Assembly: GCF_000213175.1 (NCBI RefSeq)
Contig: NW_009799100.1
Location: 3,545,762 to 3,609,761, forward strand
Source of the DNA: Neurospora tetrasperma FGSC 2508
Taxonomy: Eukaryota; Ascomycota; Sordariomycetes; Sordariales; Sordariaceae
Reading direction: 5' to 3'
Length of the DNA stretch: 64,000 bases
Within the stretch, counting starts at the first letter, position 1; the number at the start of each line of letters is the position of its first letter. Under the pieces are notes generated by a model. It had not been told where the DNA came from and searched no databases. It saw nothing but the letters and a program-made list of their open reading frames with translations. Below, one piece after another: positions 1-11,172 of the stretch. A program made the position numbers and the translations under genes.

Positions 1-900
1 CTCCAAATCTACAGGCTGACGTGGGACCTGGACCCTGAACCGTACACCTTCTCACTCACTACGTACCATGACCCAGGGTCCCTGAAACACGACCTTCTCA
101 AAGATCAGCTAACTCACCTTCGGAAACTCAACAGCCTGTGCAGGTTCATCCGAAGCGAAGCCCTCTCCGAATTCTTCTGGCGGACGCAAGTCTATTTGCG
201 TCATGAGCCCTACTCGAACATAGACGGTGCTTGGTATTCGGACGAGTATCAGCAGGGTCTCGACCTGATCATCAGGGATCCTCTTCTCGCCAAGTATACC
301 AGGCACGTCTACTGGGCCATAATGCTCGACAAAGATGTGGAGGACATTGATCGGCACAAGCACAGAGGCATTCGAGAGTACAAACCGGAGTTTAAGGTGC
401 CTGACATGCCCTGGCCCTGGGAATCGTATTACTTTGTCATGCGGCTACCGAATCTGACGACTCTCCATGTCGATGTCGAAACCTACAAAGACTGGCACGA
501 TTTGCGCATGTGGTCTTGCTGTATGGCTGAACTTTATGAGTGGCCCACGATGAAGAAGATCACTCTTCGACTTACCTTCAAGACGGCCAAGAGCATTATC
601 ACGAAGGCACACCGATCGCGATGGGTCAGGCGAGGACGCTCACAGGAGCGGTTGACAAGGAATATCTTGAACCATCTCCTGACACTACCCAAGGTATGTC
701 TCCTCCACCTTGCCATGATCATCTTTGTACCAAATTCCCAGGTCTTTTATTTTTGATACGTCAACACCGCAGACAATGTGGATGGTGAGTTAACTAATTT
801 TCTGCCTCGACAGGATACGTATCGCGACGCTCCATGCCATATCATCCAAAACCATTTTGGCTATCAGTGCCCCGTGTGGCGCCGTGAGGAGCGGCTCTAA
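1..900 (+). CDS. F-box-like hypothetical protein, 5' part outside the window
   Basis: The frame is open from the first base of the window, so the start codon lies upstream. Exon 1 runs to 693 and a phase-0 intron 694-813 (GTATGT donor, TTAAC branch, CAG acceptor) joins an exon 814-900 ending in TAA, giving 259 visible residues. A finer model with a 12-nt exon at 773-784 is also in frame, but the single intron is preferred because the next gene has the same structure. The visible start (LQIYRLTWDLDPEP) matches the part of the neighbouring paralogue just after its LPAELR motif, an F-box-like N-terminus common in large fungal families. The middle has leucine-spaced stretches such as LPNLTTLHVDV. 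F-box proteins usually recruit substrates to SCF ubiquitin ligases; no substrate can be inferred. Function is unknown. Confidence 0.75.
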
Positions 901-1497
901 GGGATGCACGAGGAAGACAGAGAAACCATAAGGCTCTTGTTTACTCTATATACATTCACGCGCACCTTCCTAAAGTATCTCCAACCTCAACCGGCTCTCA
1001 CCTTTCCTGTATGGTTTCTGGAAGGTGGACTTACAAATACCTCTTACTTGTAGGATACCGTATTTTCATCCCAAGGTCGACGTCATACTGGCTGACTGAC
1101 CATTCACCCCGAGCTCGTGCCTGCCGTGTATCTGAAGTCCTTTCCGCAATCCTCAAATTGTGGGCTCTGGCGCACCTCCGCCTCGACCTTGACCCATTCA
1201 AAATTGTTGGCCGGCCGTTCCTTTTGGCGCCCATTCACTGTGCTTTCATTCACTGGCCCTCCCGTCCTGGGTATTTAGGCTGCCCTGCTTTTTCCCTTCT
1301 TCTCTGTTCCTACTACCAGAATCAACATCTTTTCGTCGTCCCAGTCCAACACAAATCTATCCTTTTGTAACGATTCTGATCTCCCGCCTCTCAACCCGTC
1401 AGAAATCCCATCGCTTTTCCATTCTTTCGCCACATCAATCAAGGCAAATCACAGAAGCTTCCTCCTTTGGAGCTGGAAGCCCTTCCCCCCAGACAGA
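901..1497 (+). promoter_or_regulatory. Spacer and probable 5' leader of the second F-box-like gene
   Basis: There is no convincing gene between the two paralogues. No ATG occurs on the + strand from 1014 to 1497, a 484-nt run ending exactly at the start codon. I read most of it as a transcribed leader that has lost upstream start codons. The last 250 bases are rich in C and T. No TATA box was recognised. Confidence 0.4.
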
Positions 1498-2482
1498 ATG
1501 GGCTCCCATTCGGTATTCCCCTTTTTACACCTTCCTGCTGAGCTCAGGCTCGAGATCTACAGGCATGCCTGGACTGTTTCAGAGGAAGACCACGTGTACC
1601 GAGCCTACTACCCTTACGACGACAGCAATTTGGGCCTCACAGTCGACTACCTGAAAGCTCAACTTTCGGCAATCCGCAAATTGGGTGCCATCAGCCAGCG
1701 CATCCGTACGGAGTCTTATTCGGAATATTTCGACCACACGCAAATCATGCTCCGCTACGATTGCGTCGTAGACATCGACGACTCCATTGGTGATCACGTC
1801 TGGGATGACCGCAACAGAAGCGCGCTGTATATCATCGGCAGCTCATACCTGCTTCAGACCCAGGCGCGGCACGTCTACCTGCATTGGCCCGCTCGTTCAG
1901 AATACCATATACTCTATGCACTTTTTGGCGTGACGCGTGTGGACATCCGGATGCGAGAAGAGCTGCTCAACGAGCAGTGGGCTTTTGGGTGTCTCTCTCG
2001 CTTCAGGAACCTGAGAAGTCTGGATGTTCATATGTGTGAAGGCTTGGTCGATCTCATGGGCGGAAAGAAACTCAAGCGCTTGCTTTATGACGGCGACCGC
2101 CGCGCAAAGCTGATCGAGGCGTTGAAGACGCACCATCAAAAATTGGAGAAGGCGGTTGTGCGGACGGATCTTGACGATCCCGAAGATATCAAGGATTTGA
2201 ATGAGCTTCATGCATTCAAGTGGTGGCGCCGACTCAAGAAGGACATTGCAGTTTTGGCCTCCGAAGGCCCTTCCAGCGCGGTATGTACATGATTTCCATT
2301 CTGCGTGCAATTGACCTGTCCTCCTCAGCCCCTTTGCATTTGGCTCCATAGGTGTAGAGGGAGCAGTTCACTAACATACCCTTGCGCAATTCTGGTAGAA
2401 AGGGAAAAAAGAGAACACGTACGTGTTCAGGCAACACATCGGCGGCCTCAAGACTTTCTGGCCGAGGGCATCCACGTTATGA
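1498..2482 (+). CDS. F-box-like hypothetical protein (tandem paralogue)
   Basis: Exon 1 is 1498-2280. A phase-0 intron 2281-2398 has a GTATGT donor, a perfect CTAAC branch at 2371 and a TAG acceptor. Exon 2 is 2399-2482, ending in TGA; total 288 residues. Read without splicing, the frame stops soon after the donor at 2292. The N-terminus (LPAELRLEIYRHAWTV, about residues 12-27) is an F-box-like motif. The rest is leucine-rich with no named domain. It shares with the upstream gene the IY-R-WT/D start, a run of charged and aromatic residues, intron position, intron phase, intron length (118 against 120 nt) and a short C-terminal exon beginning near a TY pair. That points to tandem duplication. 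A role as an SCF adaptor is possible by family, but nothing here shows a substrate. Confidence 0.75.
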
Positions 2483-3552
2483 TTTTCGAGCGCGCAAGCG
2501 ACTGTCCCCAGACCATACCAATGGTGAGAGGTAGAAAATCCGTGTGGTATTTGCGACGGTTTGGCGTAGGAAGATTCAAAACGGTGTTGAGTCCATGTGT
2601 TGTAAGAAGCACGATCCGTCGGATGGAGAAGACTTGAATCTGTGAAAACATCCACGACATAGACTACGGACCACAAGAGAAGATCGTGGACAATAAAGAT
2701 CAAGAGATATACATGAGGAGGGAAGAAGTGATGGAAGTGATGGAAGGGAATAGTGAGGCAAAAGGTGGAGACGGGAGATCCAACGACTTTATGGACATGG
2801 TTGATTTGAAGAGAAAAAAGCAAAAAGTCAAGGCCTAGCTAGACCTAGGGAGTCCGAATCTTTGGCCCAAATTCCTGAAAGCCCACCAAACATCTAATCA
2901 GCCTTCTTCGTGGCTAATACTGATGAATGGCTTCGTTCCCCTTTATGATAAGCTTCTTCTGTGCCAGACGACAGCCTCTTCCTCACGATGAGGTGTACCT
3001 TCTGCATATCAATTGCCATCCTCCCCCATTGCGGGACAAAAGAGCAGCTAGGGTTCGCTATCCTGGGCAGGCACACTGAAGGTGCAACTGGTAGACCAGC
3101 GGGAAGACAGAGTTCGTGATGTTCTCTTGCCTGGAACGATGACTTGACGAGTAATGTTGGGAAATGGAAAAGAACAGAAAGGGTGCTTTTACCTCCTTAT
3201 TCGTTGCATGCTATCTTGTCTCAACTATCACTCGTTCTAAGGAAAAGGCTGCCTTTGTTTCCTCTTGCTACACCAAACATTCCACAAAGGATCAACCAAG
3301 GCAATTCTCACGGTAAGCGTGACCCGCAGACGGTAGGCAAACACACATCAACTGTTCTTCACTCTCCCTTTTGCCCTGTCTTGTAGTACCTAGTACCTAG
3401 TTCCCAAAGTCCCCAAACATGAATTTATCCATCAATAGTATCTAGCATACGTATGCCAACAACCTTCTTTCCCTCCTCTGCCCATCCCATCCCATCCCAT
3501 CCCATCCCATCCCATCTCTCAGACATCATCCACACTACGCATGACCTACGGT
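2483..3552. other. Convergent spacer, no gene seen
   Basis: This lies between the 3' ends of the F-box-like gene (+) and the PI 4-kinase gene (-). Frames here are short, lack domain signatures and have no matching splice context. It presumably holds both 3' UTRs. It includes the CCCAT repeat listed separately. Confidence 0.5.
3481..3515 (+). repeat. (CCCAT)7 microsatellite
   Basis: Seven perfect copies of the pentamer CCCAT lie 38 bases from the PI 4-kinase stop codon, so probably in its 3' UTR. Confidence 0.95.
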
Positions 3553-6277
3553 TTAACACCAAGTAAAAACCGGATTCCTGCTCTTCACAGCCTCCAGCCT
3601 CTCCACAATCACCTTTCTCTGATTCCCCTCCATCCCTTCTGCCGCCGCATACCCCAAATCTCCCCCGGCATCATCCAACTCGTCCATATCCCCACCGCCA
3701 TTCACATAGCCACCAAACATGCCTTCACCTGCTCCTTCGAGACTCCACTCCCTTGCATGCGCGTTGTGAGAGTAACTGGTACTGTACATTTGACTAGCAA
3801 TGGTGTTCCCGACCTTTCGGCTCGCGGGCGTAGCGAAGCTAAAGCGGCGCTCGTGATAGCCTGCTTGGCCGGTAGCGCCGGGGCCAGCGGAACCATCTCG
3901 TTCGGGGTTGTACATGTTTAGGCCGTTCGCTGCTGGGGGACGGACAGAGACAGGGTAGTGCTTTCGGGTGGCTGTGGGGTTGTCGGACTCGCTGCGTCGA
4001 GCAGGAGGGGAGGCAAGGGGGTGGTCGATTGTTGGCGTGGTCCCGTTGGGAGGGGAGATTTGGCCTTCGGGTAGGGATTGGGGGTAGTCGTCGTATATAG
4101 TTGCGGGACTGGCGATCTCGAAGCGGCCGGGGTGAGGAAGGTCCGTGTTGTTGCTGGAGCCGAGACCGAGGAGATCCGCGACCGCGGGCTTGGATGAGTT
4201 ACCCGCGAAGCCAATGTCCATTTCTTCTTCGTCAATGGTGGTCTTGTGCCTGTTGCCGGTCGTGAAGTAATCAGTTTGTCCTTGGTGTTGTTCACGGTCA
4301 GCGGCGACAGTGGCGGCGGCCTGGCGACGCATTTCGGCGCTGGGAGCCCTCATGGGGACGGCTACGGGGACGTCGACGAGGTCGTCCCAGACGCAAACCT
4401 TGGCGCGGCGAGTCAGTTCTAGGGGACCGTGGTCGGGCGTTTTCAGCGTTTCGACCACGTTCCAGGCTTGACCCTTCATGACGGCAATCTGCTTGGCAAA
4501 CATGCGCTCTTGAAAGTCGGGGTCGAGCTGGAAGACTCGTCGAAGGGCAAGTTGTGTTTGACTCCACCAGGCAGTGGATGTTAGTAGAGGGAGGAAGTGG
4601 TCCCGTGTCTTCTGGGAGAACGGTCGGCCGATGAGATCGACTGGTAGGAACAGCCATCCGAAAGGGAAGCTAGAGCCATTATTAGCAACAGTCAGTCAAT
4701 GGGCAGATAGATAGAGCAAGCATACCTTCTCCAAGCATCCGGATGTTTCCACGGCCACGACAAAGAGTTATCGATAGCGCCAATTGTGATCTTCGGGTCC
4801 TTAATCGCCGCCCCCGTCGACGTTGAGGCATCCATCGGCTTCTGCGTCCTATAAGGATACGAGGCCCTCGTCTTAGGAGGTCCCCTTTGACTCAGGTCCA
4901 CCGGTCTAGGACCTTGTTCCGCCGCATCATCGTCCTCTTCCCTCTCTTCGGTATTCGTGTTAAGATGCACCGGCTCCGACACTATCGACACCTCCTGGGT
5001 TTCCCAATCTACCTTGATCATCCAATTGTCCAACCCTCTGTCCGTATTCCGCATAATGTAATCCAAAATAACCAGCTTCTCCAGCTCCTCCCTGAAAGCC
5101 TGCTTCAGGGTGGGCGTCCAGACAAAATTGCCTGGGCCCGGTGTGAGGGAGATTGGACTGCTGTTCTCGTCATCACTGTCGCCCTCGCCCGCCGGCGAGC
5201 TGCCGGGGCGACAGCTGTCCACCCAACGCTTCTTTTTCTTCCGTTGAGGATCACTGGTCCGGAACCCGGAGAGGTATTGGTCTGGCCACGGGTGTTCTCG
5301 AAGGAAGAGGTTGGCGTCTTTGAATCCCTTGAGGAAAACCTGAAAGCTACCTGGTTTGGCAGGTAATGATTTCTTGCTCCGGGAGTAGGTATAACGGTCC
5401 CAAAATGGGTAGTGGAAGGATTTGGAGGAGAGGTAGACGACGTCGGTGTAGGGAACCATGTGCGTGCGGAGCTGGGCGTCGAGGACGTAGGCGGCGGCTT
5501 CGCTGACGTAGGAAAGGTTGGGAATCAAGCTGCAACAGAGACAACATGTCAGTAAAAGGCCATTGCCATTCTGCAGACGACAGACAGGAGTACATACCAA
5601 GCCCTGCCAAAACAACAAGGAAACAGATTGCGATGAATCCACTTGTTCCACTTGGGATTACCCGCCGCATATGGTTCCTCGTCCTTGGGTTTAAACACAC
5701 CCACCACCTTGCCCTCGGTATTTCTTGCAAAGTAACTCCCCGAACTGCCCTGGGAGATCATGCTCGGATGCACCCCCTGCTCAATCGCCGTCCTGACACT
5801 GTCCACAATCGCCTCGAACTCGGCCTTGGTCATGTACCCCGGCTCCGGCCTGGCCAGCATCTCCGCGGTGACGGGCCTCACGCCCTCGGGCGCTTGGAAC
5901 ACGGTGTGATGGATCTCGAGCTGCTCATCTTCCTCCCCTCCCTTCTTCTTGCCGCGCTTGAACTTGCTGGCGATCTCATCGGCCCAGCGCTCCAGACGCG
6001 CGTTGATGGCTTTGAGGTCCACGCCCGAGTTGCTACGTTGTCGTGGTCCCCGGTTGCCCTTCCTTCCGCCTGGGGGCCGGGACGAGGAGCCGGGCATCTT
6101 GGGGCTGGTCATGCCCGAGTGCGGGCGCGGTTGCGTGATGGCTGCATAGCGGGGTGCGGAGGCGGGCTGGAGCGAGGCTACGCTGTAGTCGAGGGGGTCT
6201 GTGTCCGAGTCGTCGCTGAACTGGTCGGCCTGGGCGAGGCGCTCATAGCCCGTGGTGGCAGGCCGTGTGCGTGGCAT
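3553..6277 (-). CDS. lsb6: Type II phosphatidylinositol 4-kinase (Lsb6 family)
   Basis: Three exons on the minus strand: 6277-5598, 5529-4726 and 4669-3553, coding 866 residues. Both introns are short; the first has a TACTGAC branch and TTGCAG acceptor. The enzyme phosphorylates phosphatidylinositol at the 4 position on Golgi, endosomal or vacuolar membranes. Family signs: a glycine-rich loop and lysine strand (SGSYFARNTEGKVVGVFKPK), the cysteine cluster NLFPCCFGRAC around residue 227 that is palmitoylated in animal relatives, the catalytic region RNTDRGLDNWM, the metal-binding-type AIDNSLSWPWKHP, and SFPFGW after the second splice. The N-terminal 130 residues and the C-terminal 250 are low complexity and typical of fungal versions. 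A charged insert lies between the catalytic loop and the AIDNSL motif. Well longer than the yeast protein because of these inserts. Identification is secure; the organelle is inferred. Confidence 0.93.
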
Positions 6278-7794
6278 TGTGATGGACGGTTTCTGGAAAT
6301 TATGTCTGTGTGTGTATGGTAGCTCGGCTGTTTGCTTGGCGAGCTGCTAGTCACCGGTGTGGTAGACGTGAGATGGCGCGATGTTGTTATCGAGTGCCAA
6401 ACGAGTGTTGTAGGTGTCAAAGAGGCTTTCGTTTATACCGTAAGCATTGTGGCCTCGGAGGTCGATGTCGTAATCGTCGATGACTCGGCTCGGTCGAGAG
6501 CGAAAGGGGAAGGTCGGGAATGCGGCAAGCTTTCTCGAGATCCGAAGGCGGGGAGGGTGGAACAAGAGGACGAGTGACAGGTAAACAGAAGTGGAAGCAG
6601 CTGAGATGCTGATCGAGAATTAATACAATGTAAATGGATTACAGAGTGTCGCCCGCTCGGGGTGTGTATAGTAGCCGTAATGATGGTGATGATATGTCGA
6701 ACTGGTGTTGTTGGTGTTGTCTCGGAGGGATGATCGCTAAATCCGCCGCGTAGCTGAGGCGTCCTGTAGTCTAGGTCTCGAATCTCGTTTGTTGATTGGG
6801 GATTGCCCGCTCGATCCGATTGTATCAAACGATGCTTGCCGGTTACGCTTCGCAATTACTCGACACTGGGCCCTTTGTTTGAGGTCGGGACGGGAGTCGC
6901 TGTTTGTTCGTTTCCCGATATTGCAGTTGGTTTGGCAGGCACCAGGTGGTGAAGAAAGACAGATCGGAAGTGTCCAAATGGGAAGAGGAACTGGAATGAC
7001 TTCCATCATTGGAACCCGAATTGTAGAACGTCGGGACACGCACCCAAGTGGAAGCCGGAGGCTACAACCAGTGCGACCAACGTTTTAGGGCGGTGGGCGA
7101 CCAACCTACCTTGCTAGCGGATGGAACCCCGTGGCTGCGCCCATCCAATTCGCTGAAACCCGATAGACGCGTTGTGTCTAGGACCATGCACTAACAATTA
7201 TCGGCAGATCATCCACGGCGGGGTGAGTCTATCGATTCGGAGCCCCTGAATTGACATCAACAATCACATCACCACAATAGTCATCAACGTCACGGGATCA
7301 CTCAACAACGAGGCATGGTTAACATGATATTCTACGATTTGTCTAATCACATTGAAAATGGATAGGAATCATGAACTTATATTTCCAGTCAAGAACTCCC
7401 AATCCTGCGAGCTAACGAATTTTACAGCATATTTCACATCAATCCGCTTCTTAGTCGAACAAGAAATATTCAGTGTGGGCTTAGTTCAGATTTCACTAAC
7501 CACTCAGCCCTATCAATCCGCGATATAGCCACAATCATTGAGCTTTGGTTACCTAGAGGTAAAATCCGCTTCCCAACTGTCCATTGAAACATGTCTTTCC
7601 CATTCCTTCCCATGCCTTTTCAAATGCCCCAAACGCCTATGCTAAGTGGCAAGAGGTCTTTTAAAGAAAACTCCATCCCTAATGTCCTGTCCGAAAGTCA
7701 TCCATGAATGCATAATCATTTTTCTGGGTATCATGCCGGGTGCCGATGCGCCGATGCTGATGCAAATGTCCCATCCCAAGCTAACCCAAACCCC
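6278..7794. other. Spacer upstream of the PI 4-kinase gene, no gene seen
   Basis: This separates the PI 4-kinase start from the stop of the coiled-coil gene, both on the minus strand. The first upstream ATG on the kinase strand is about 167 nt before its start codon. The frames present are short and overlap on opposite strands without recognisable domains. It should hold the kinase promoter and the 3' UTR of the upstream gene. No repeats stand out. Confidence 0.4.
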
Positions 7795-9978
7795 CTAATG
7801 GAACCCAAGCTTCCTCTTCTCCTCAAAGCTCATCTCCTTCCACTTCCTAACCCTCTTCGCCTCCTCATCCAGACTCTTAACCTCCCCCCTCAACCACTCC
7901 ACCTCCTTCACATGGGCCTGCGCCATCGCCAGGTCCATCGCCTCCTTGATCTCATCATACTGCTCCTTGGCAGTCCTGACATTACCCTCCTCATCTTCAT
8001 CATCGTCGGGGTAAATACCCCGGGCCATATTCTCCCTCTCTTCCCTAATCGCCTGGCGCCTGGCGGCCTGGCAGAGCTTGCAGGCCTTCTCGGGAGCCGT
8101 GGCTTTTTCCGAAATATCGCAGAGCCACCACCCGCCGTGCTCGCGTCTCCACGAGGTAGGCCACTCCGGATGCGGGTCATGAAACTCGTGGAAGATGTTG
8201 GAGAGTGGCTTCTTGGTAGGAGCCCCCTCCTCCTTCTTCTCCTCCTTGGCCTTTTGGTGGAGCTCAGCAAACTTGACCATCAACTCGTCAAATCTCTCGT
8301 GCGGCTTGGAGGAACGGAGCGGGACGATTTGTTGAGCGTCGAAGATTGGGAACCACGCGGGGACCTTCCGGGAGTTGTCGTGAGGGGCGGCGCACATGGG
8401 GTCGAGCATCTGGCCGGCGGCGAAGAGGGTTTGTGGTTCGGAGAGCTCGAGATCCGCGAGGAGGGTGTCATCTTCGTTGTTGTCGTCGTCCTCGCGGTCA
8501 AAGTCGGCGGCGGCGGTTGCTTTACCTTTGCCTTTTCCCTTGGCTTTGTCTTTCTTGGCACTGGTGGCGCGGGCTTTGGCTTGCTTGTGCTGGCGCTTGG
8601 CCTCTTCCTCCACGTACTTCTGGCTCTGGAGTTTGATGAAACTCATGAGGCGCTCTTGCTCTTCCTGGTTTGCCTTGTCGTCGGCTTGGCGCTTGGCGTC
8701 GGCGCGATGGAGATCCGAGACGTGGATGCTGTCCAGGTAGAGGGCCTTGCGGACGATTATTTCGTACTCGTAAAACTGCTTCGCGATCTCGAACAGTAGC
8801 TCGTGGTGCTTGTTGTTGTTCTCCTCCTGTTGCATTTTGAGTTCATTCTCGCGAGCCTGAGCGAGGAATCTCTGGGTGCCGACTAGGACGTTTAGGCCGC
8901 GCACGCGCTTGAGCTTGTGTCTGAGGCTCAAGAGTTCCTCGTAGATTTTATCATTCGCCAAGTGAATCTCTTTGACCCTTGCTTGAAGAGCATTCACCTG
9001 AGCCTGGATGTCCTTGATGGACTTGACGTAACGCTTAGTGTCCTCGTGTAGAAAGTCGAGCCAACCGTCGAGCTCGTGAGTAAAGCCGAAAAGCTTGCCT
9101 TTGTCGAGTTTGGAGACGTCGTCACAAGGCTGTTCAACACAATGGCCGACAGAGTCGTCGTATCGCATAAGCTTGCCGTCATTGAGCCAAGGATCCCTGA
9201 TCGTCTCGACGTGCTCCCAGGGAAAGGCTTCTGCTGCTGCTTTGTTCAGAGACTTTGCTGGGTATCTGATGGCGTTGAACATAAAGAACGGGAAGTCAGT
9301 GGATTCCTTCATGATTTTGTGCCAGGGGTGCAGGAAGTATTCCGGTCCTTCAACTATCTCGCCGAGGGGGAGACCAAGGTAGGCCTCGGGCGATCGAAAT
9401 CTGGGATCATTCTTGCGATCAACTACCGCGGTGGAGGAATCGCCCTCTTCCTCCGTCGTGTTGTTGCCAGGTAGAATGGCCGCTTGGGCCAAAATGGTCG
9501 CCCCTGACATAAAAGAGTCGGTGCCGGCATAACTTGTGGCATAGTTGGTACTCGCCAAGGTTGAAGATGACGCTGGAAGGGGGACATCTTGGGGCCTGGA
9601 CGACGGAAGGGAGATATTGTGAGCACCCGAGGGACGGCTACTGGCCGTGAGCGAGTCTGGGGTTTGCTGGCCCGGGCAAGAAGGGCGAGGAGAGCGGGAC
9701 ATGTTCTTGAGGCTATAAGCAGTGGCTATACTTGTAGCTAGGGTAGGTCTTGGGACCGTCATGAGTCGGCCCACAACAGGGTTGGGGAGTGAGATAGTGT
9801 CCCGCGTAGGGCGGGGTCTTCTTGGAATAACCATATTGTCGCTGCGTTCGACTACTGAAGAAAATGATGCGGCTTCGTTGTTGACGCGTACCTTTTCTGA
9901 TGAAGAAGGACGTAACAGTCGATGAGGTCTGACAGTGAAGATCAAGATAATCGAATAGTGGGTAAGCGTCGTGTTCAT
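7795..9978 (-). CDS. Unrecognised coiled-coil protein
   Basis: A single coding exon of 727 residues. The frame could be extended by one TTG codon, so the first true ATG, at 9978, is taken as the start; an alternative start is the methionine of MVIPRRPRP about 48 residues in. The first 190 residues are low complexity and rich in Ser, Thr and Pro. Residues of about 195-300 contain aromatic-rich sequence (YFLHPWHKIM, FPFFMFNAIRYPA). A long helical coiled-coil region follows, then a very basic KDKAKGKGKGKA stretch beside an acidic DREDDDNNEDD run. Near the end WWLCD and KLCQAARR could form a small metal site, but only three Cys are visible. I recognise no named domain. Two possible 5' UTR introns upstream fit an expressed gene. 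Nuclear or nucleic-acid association is only a guess from the charged tracts. Confidence 0.7.
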   Translation of the reverse strand: MNTTLTHYSIILIFTVRPHRLLRPSSSEKVRVNNEAASFSSVVERSDNMVIPRRPRPTRDTISLPNPVVGRLMTVPRPTLATSIATAYSLKNMSRSPRPSCPGQQTPDSLTASSRPSGAHNISLPSSRPQDVPLPASSSTLASTNYATSYAGTDSFMSGATILAQAAILPGNNTTEEEGDSSTAVVDRKNDPRFRSPEAYLGLPLGEIVEGPEYFLHPWHKIMKESTDFPFFMFNAIRYPAKSLNKAAAEAFPWEHVETIRDPWLNDGKLMRYDDSVGHCVEQPCDDVSKLDKGKLFGFTHELDGWLDFLHEDTKRYVKSIKDIQAQVNALQARVKEIHLANDKIYEELLSLRHKLKRVRGLNVLVGTQRFLAQARENELKMQQEENNNKHHELLFEIAKQFYEYEIIVRKALYLDSIHVSDLHRADAKRQADDKANQEEQERLMSFIKLQSQKYVEEEAKRQHKQAKARATSAKKDKAKGKGKGKATAAADFDREDDDNNEDDTLLADLELSEPQTLFAAGQMLDPMCAAPHDNSRKVPAWFPIFDAQQIVPLRSSKPHERFDELMVKFAELHQKAKEEKKEEGAPTKKPLSNIFHEFHDPHPEWPTSWRREHGGWWLCDISEKATAPEKACKLCQAARRQAIREERENMARGIYPDDDEDEEGNVRTAKEQYDEIKEAMDLAMAQAHVKEVEWLRGEVKSLDEEAKRVRKWKEMSFEEKRKLGFH

Positions 9979-10500
9979 CAACTGTAGACAGAGTTAGAAA
10001 AGTGCAATAGTGTAGTGTCCTATTGTTGAGACTTACCTATGGTGAAGATAAAGTGATAGTCGACACGATGATGGTCGTCAAGGGTTGATCGCTAAAGAGT
10101 GGATGTCGACGTCTTTTACGATCGTCAAGAGATGAAGGTAAACCGAAATGACCGTGAACTGATGATCGATGGATTAGTGTCAGTCGACGAGCGTACCAAT
10201 GGGTGAGGAGTAGTAGATAGTCGAGGAGCTTACCTTGTGGAAGTCGTCAGGTCAGAAGCCGACGACGATTCGTAGTATTCTATCGATTGAAGCGCGCAGT
10301 TCGAGTTGAAGAGTTGATGCGTGATGGCCGAGATGTTCGTAGATGGAGAGGTATTGTGTGAGTTGAAGAGTCGCTGTTCTTGCAAAGTGGAATGCTGTGC
10401 GGAGCGGCAACAGTAGAAGTTGCGGATTGTGCTGTTGGTTGGTAGTGGGAAGGGTGAGTTCTGGCTAAAGAGAGGTTGAAAAAAAGATCTTATACCCTCC
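9979..10500 (-). promoter_or_regulatory. Probable 5' leader of the coiled-coil gene with two UTR introns
   Basis: For 522 nt upstream of the start codon there is not one ATG on the minus strand, while many occur on the plus strand. Two well-formed introns can be read on the minus strand: 10036-9982 (GTAAGT donor, CTAAC branch, CTACAG acceptor, ending three bases before the ATG) and 10233-10159 (GTAAGC donor, CTGAC/CTAAT branch, ATCAG acceptor). A spliced leader is inferred; transcription start is probably beyond 10500. Confidence 0.45.
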
Positions 10501-11172
10501 CATCGTCGACGGTCACCCTCCACTGTCGCACTCCAGGTTGGTTGTCGCCGACGAGGGAAGTGTGGTTTAAGGCAGATAGAAAGTAAACACTTGCGCTGTA
10601 ACGGTCTAACAGAGGAGCAGGTTTGGAAAACTGGTGATGTTCCATGAACAGCCCCACGAACAGTCAAGAACAGTGATGCCGTTGCCAGATCAAGTGCGGT
10701 GGATGCAAGAACAGAGAGCACAGTCCAACTAGTGCCGTCTGTTGTCCAGTACGTACTCGTTTCGGTGCCCTCGCCGTCCTCAACAAGGCTAAGGGGTGGC
10801 CGGCGGCAGCGACAGTGGACGGTCTCAACAAAAGGGGTGACGTAACGGATTCAGGTCGTCCGATATTCAACGAGCAGGTGAAGGTACGCGAGCCTCGTCC
10901 TCGAGGCTGGACGCTTTACAAGGCGGCACAACCATGGCTACCCAGCCTTGACGACCCTTCGACTTTGAACCTTAGTGAGGCGAAACACAACAGGGCACAC
11001 GCACACCGCACCTGATTCGAGGCTGGGGAATCGTGAATTTGGTCTATTGACGACGATAGTATTGGCAACGGTTACAATGACGACAGCAAAGACCGAGAGC
11101 AAAGCGCCAGATGAAAAGAACTCGAGATGATTGATAGAGGCATGCTTTGATAGAACAAAATGAAGAGAATTC
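10501..11172. other. Spacer, no gene seen
   Basis: Between the inferred leader of the coiled-coil gene and the stop codon of the Irc3-like helicase gene. Short overlapping frames on both strands show no domains. It presumably contains the coiled-coil gene promoter and the helicase 3' UTR. Confidence 0.4.

Noticed and set aside
773-784. A 12-nt exon in the first F-box-like gene
   Set aside because: In frame, but one intron of 120 nt matches the paralogue's intron in position and size, so the simpler model was kept.
5546-6322. 258-codon + strand frame over the PI 4-kinase N-terminus
   Set aside because: Antisense to a conserved kinase exon; no domain or splice support.
7708-8799. 363-codon + strand frame opposite the coiled-coil gene
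   Set aside because: Leu/Gly/Val-rich translation is the complement of Lys/Glu-rich coding sequence; the minus frame is longer and has a plausible start and leader.
10230-10721. 163-codon minus strand frame upstream of the coiled-coil gene
   Set aside because: Low-complexity translation without domains; it overlaps the inferred spliced leader and ends at its donor region.
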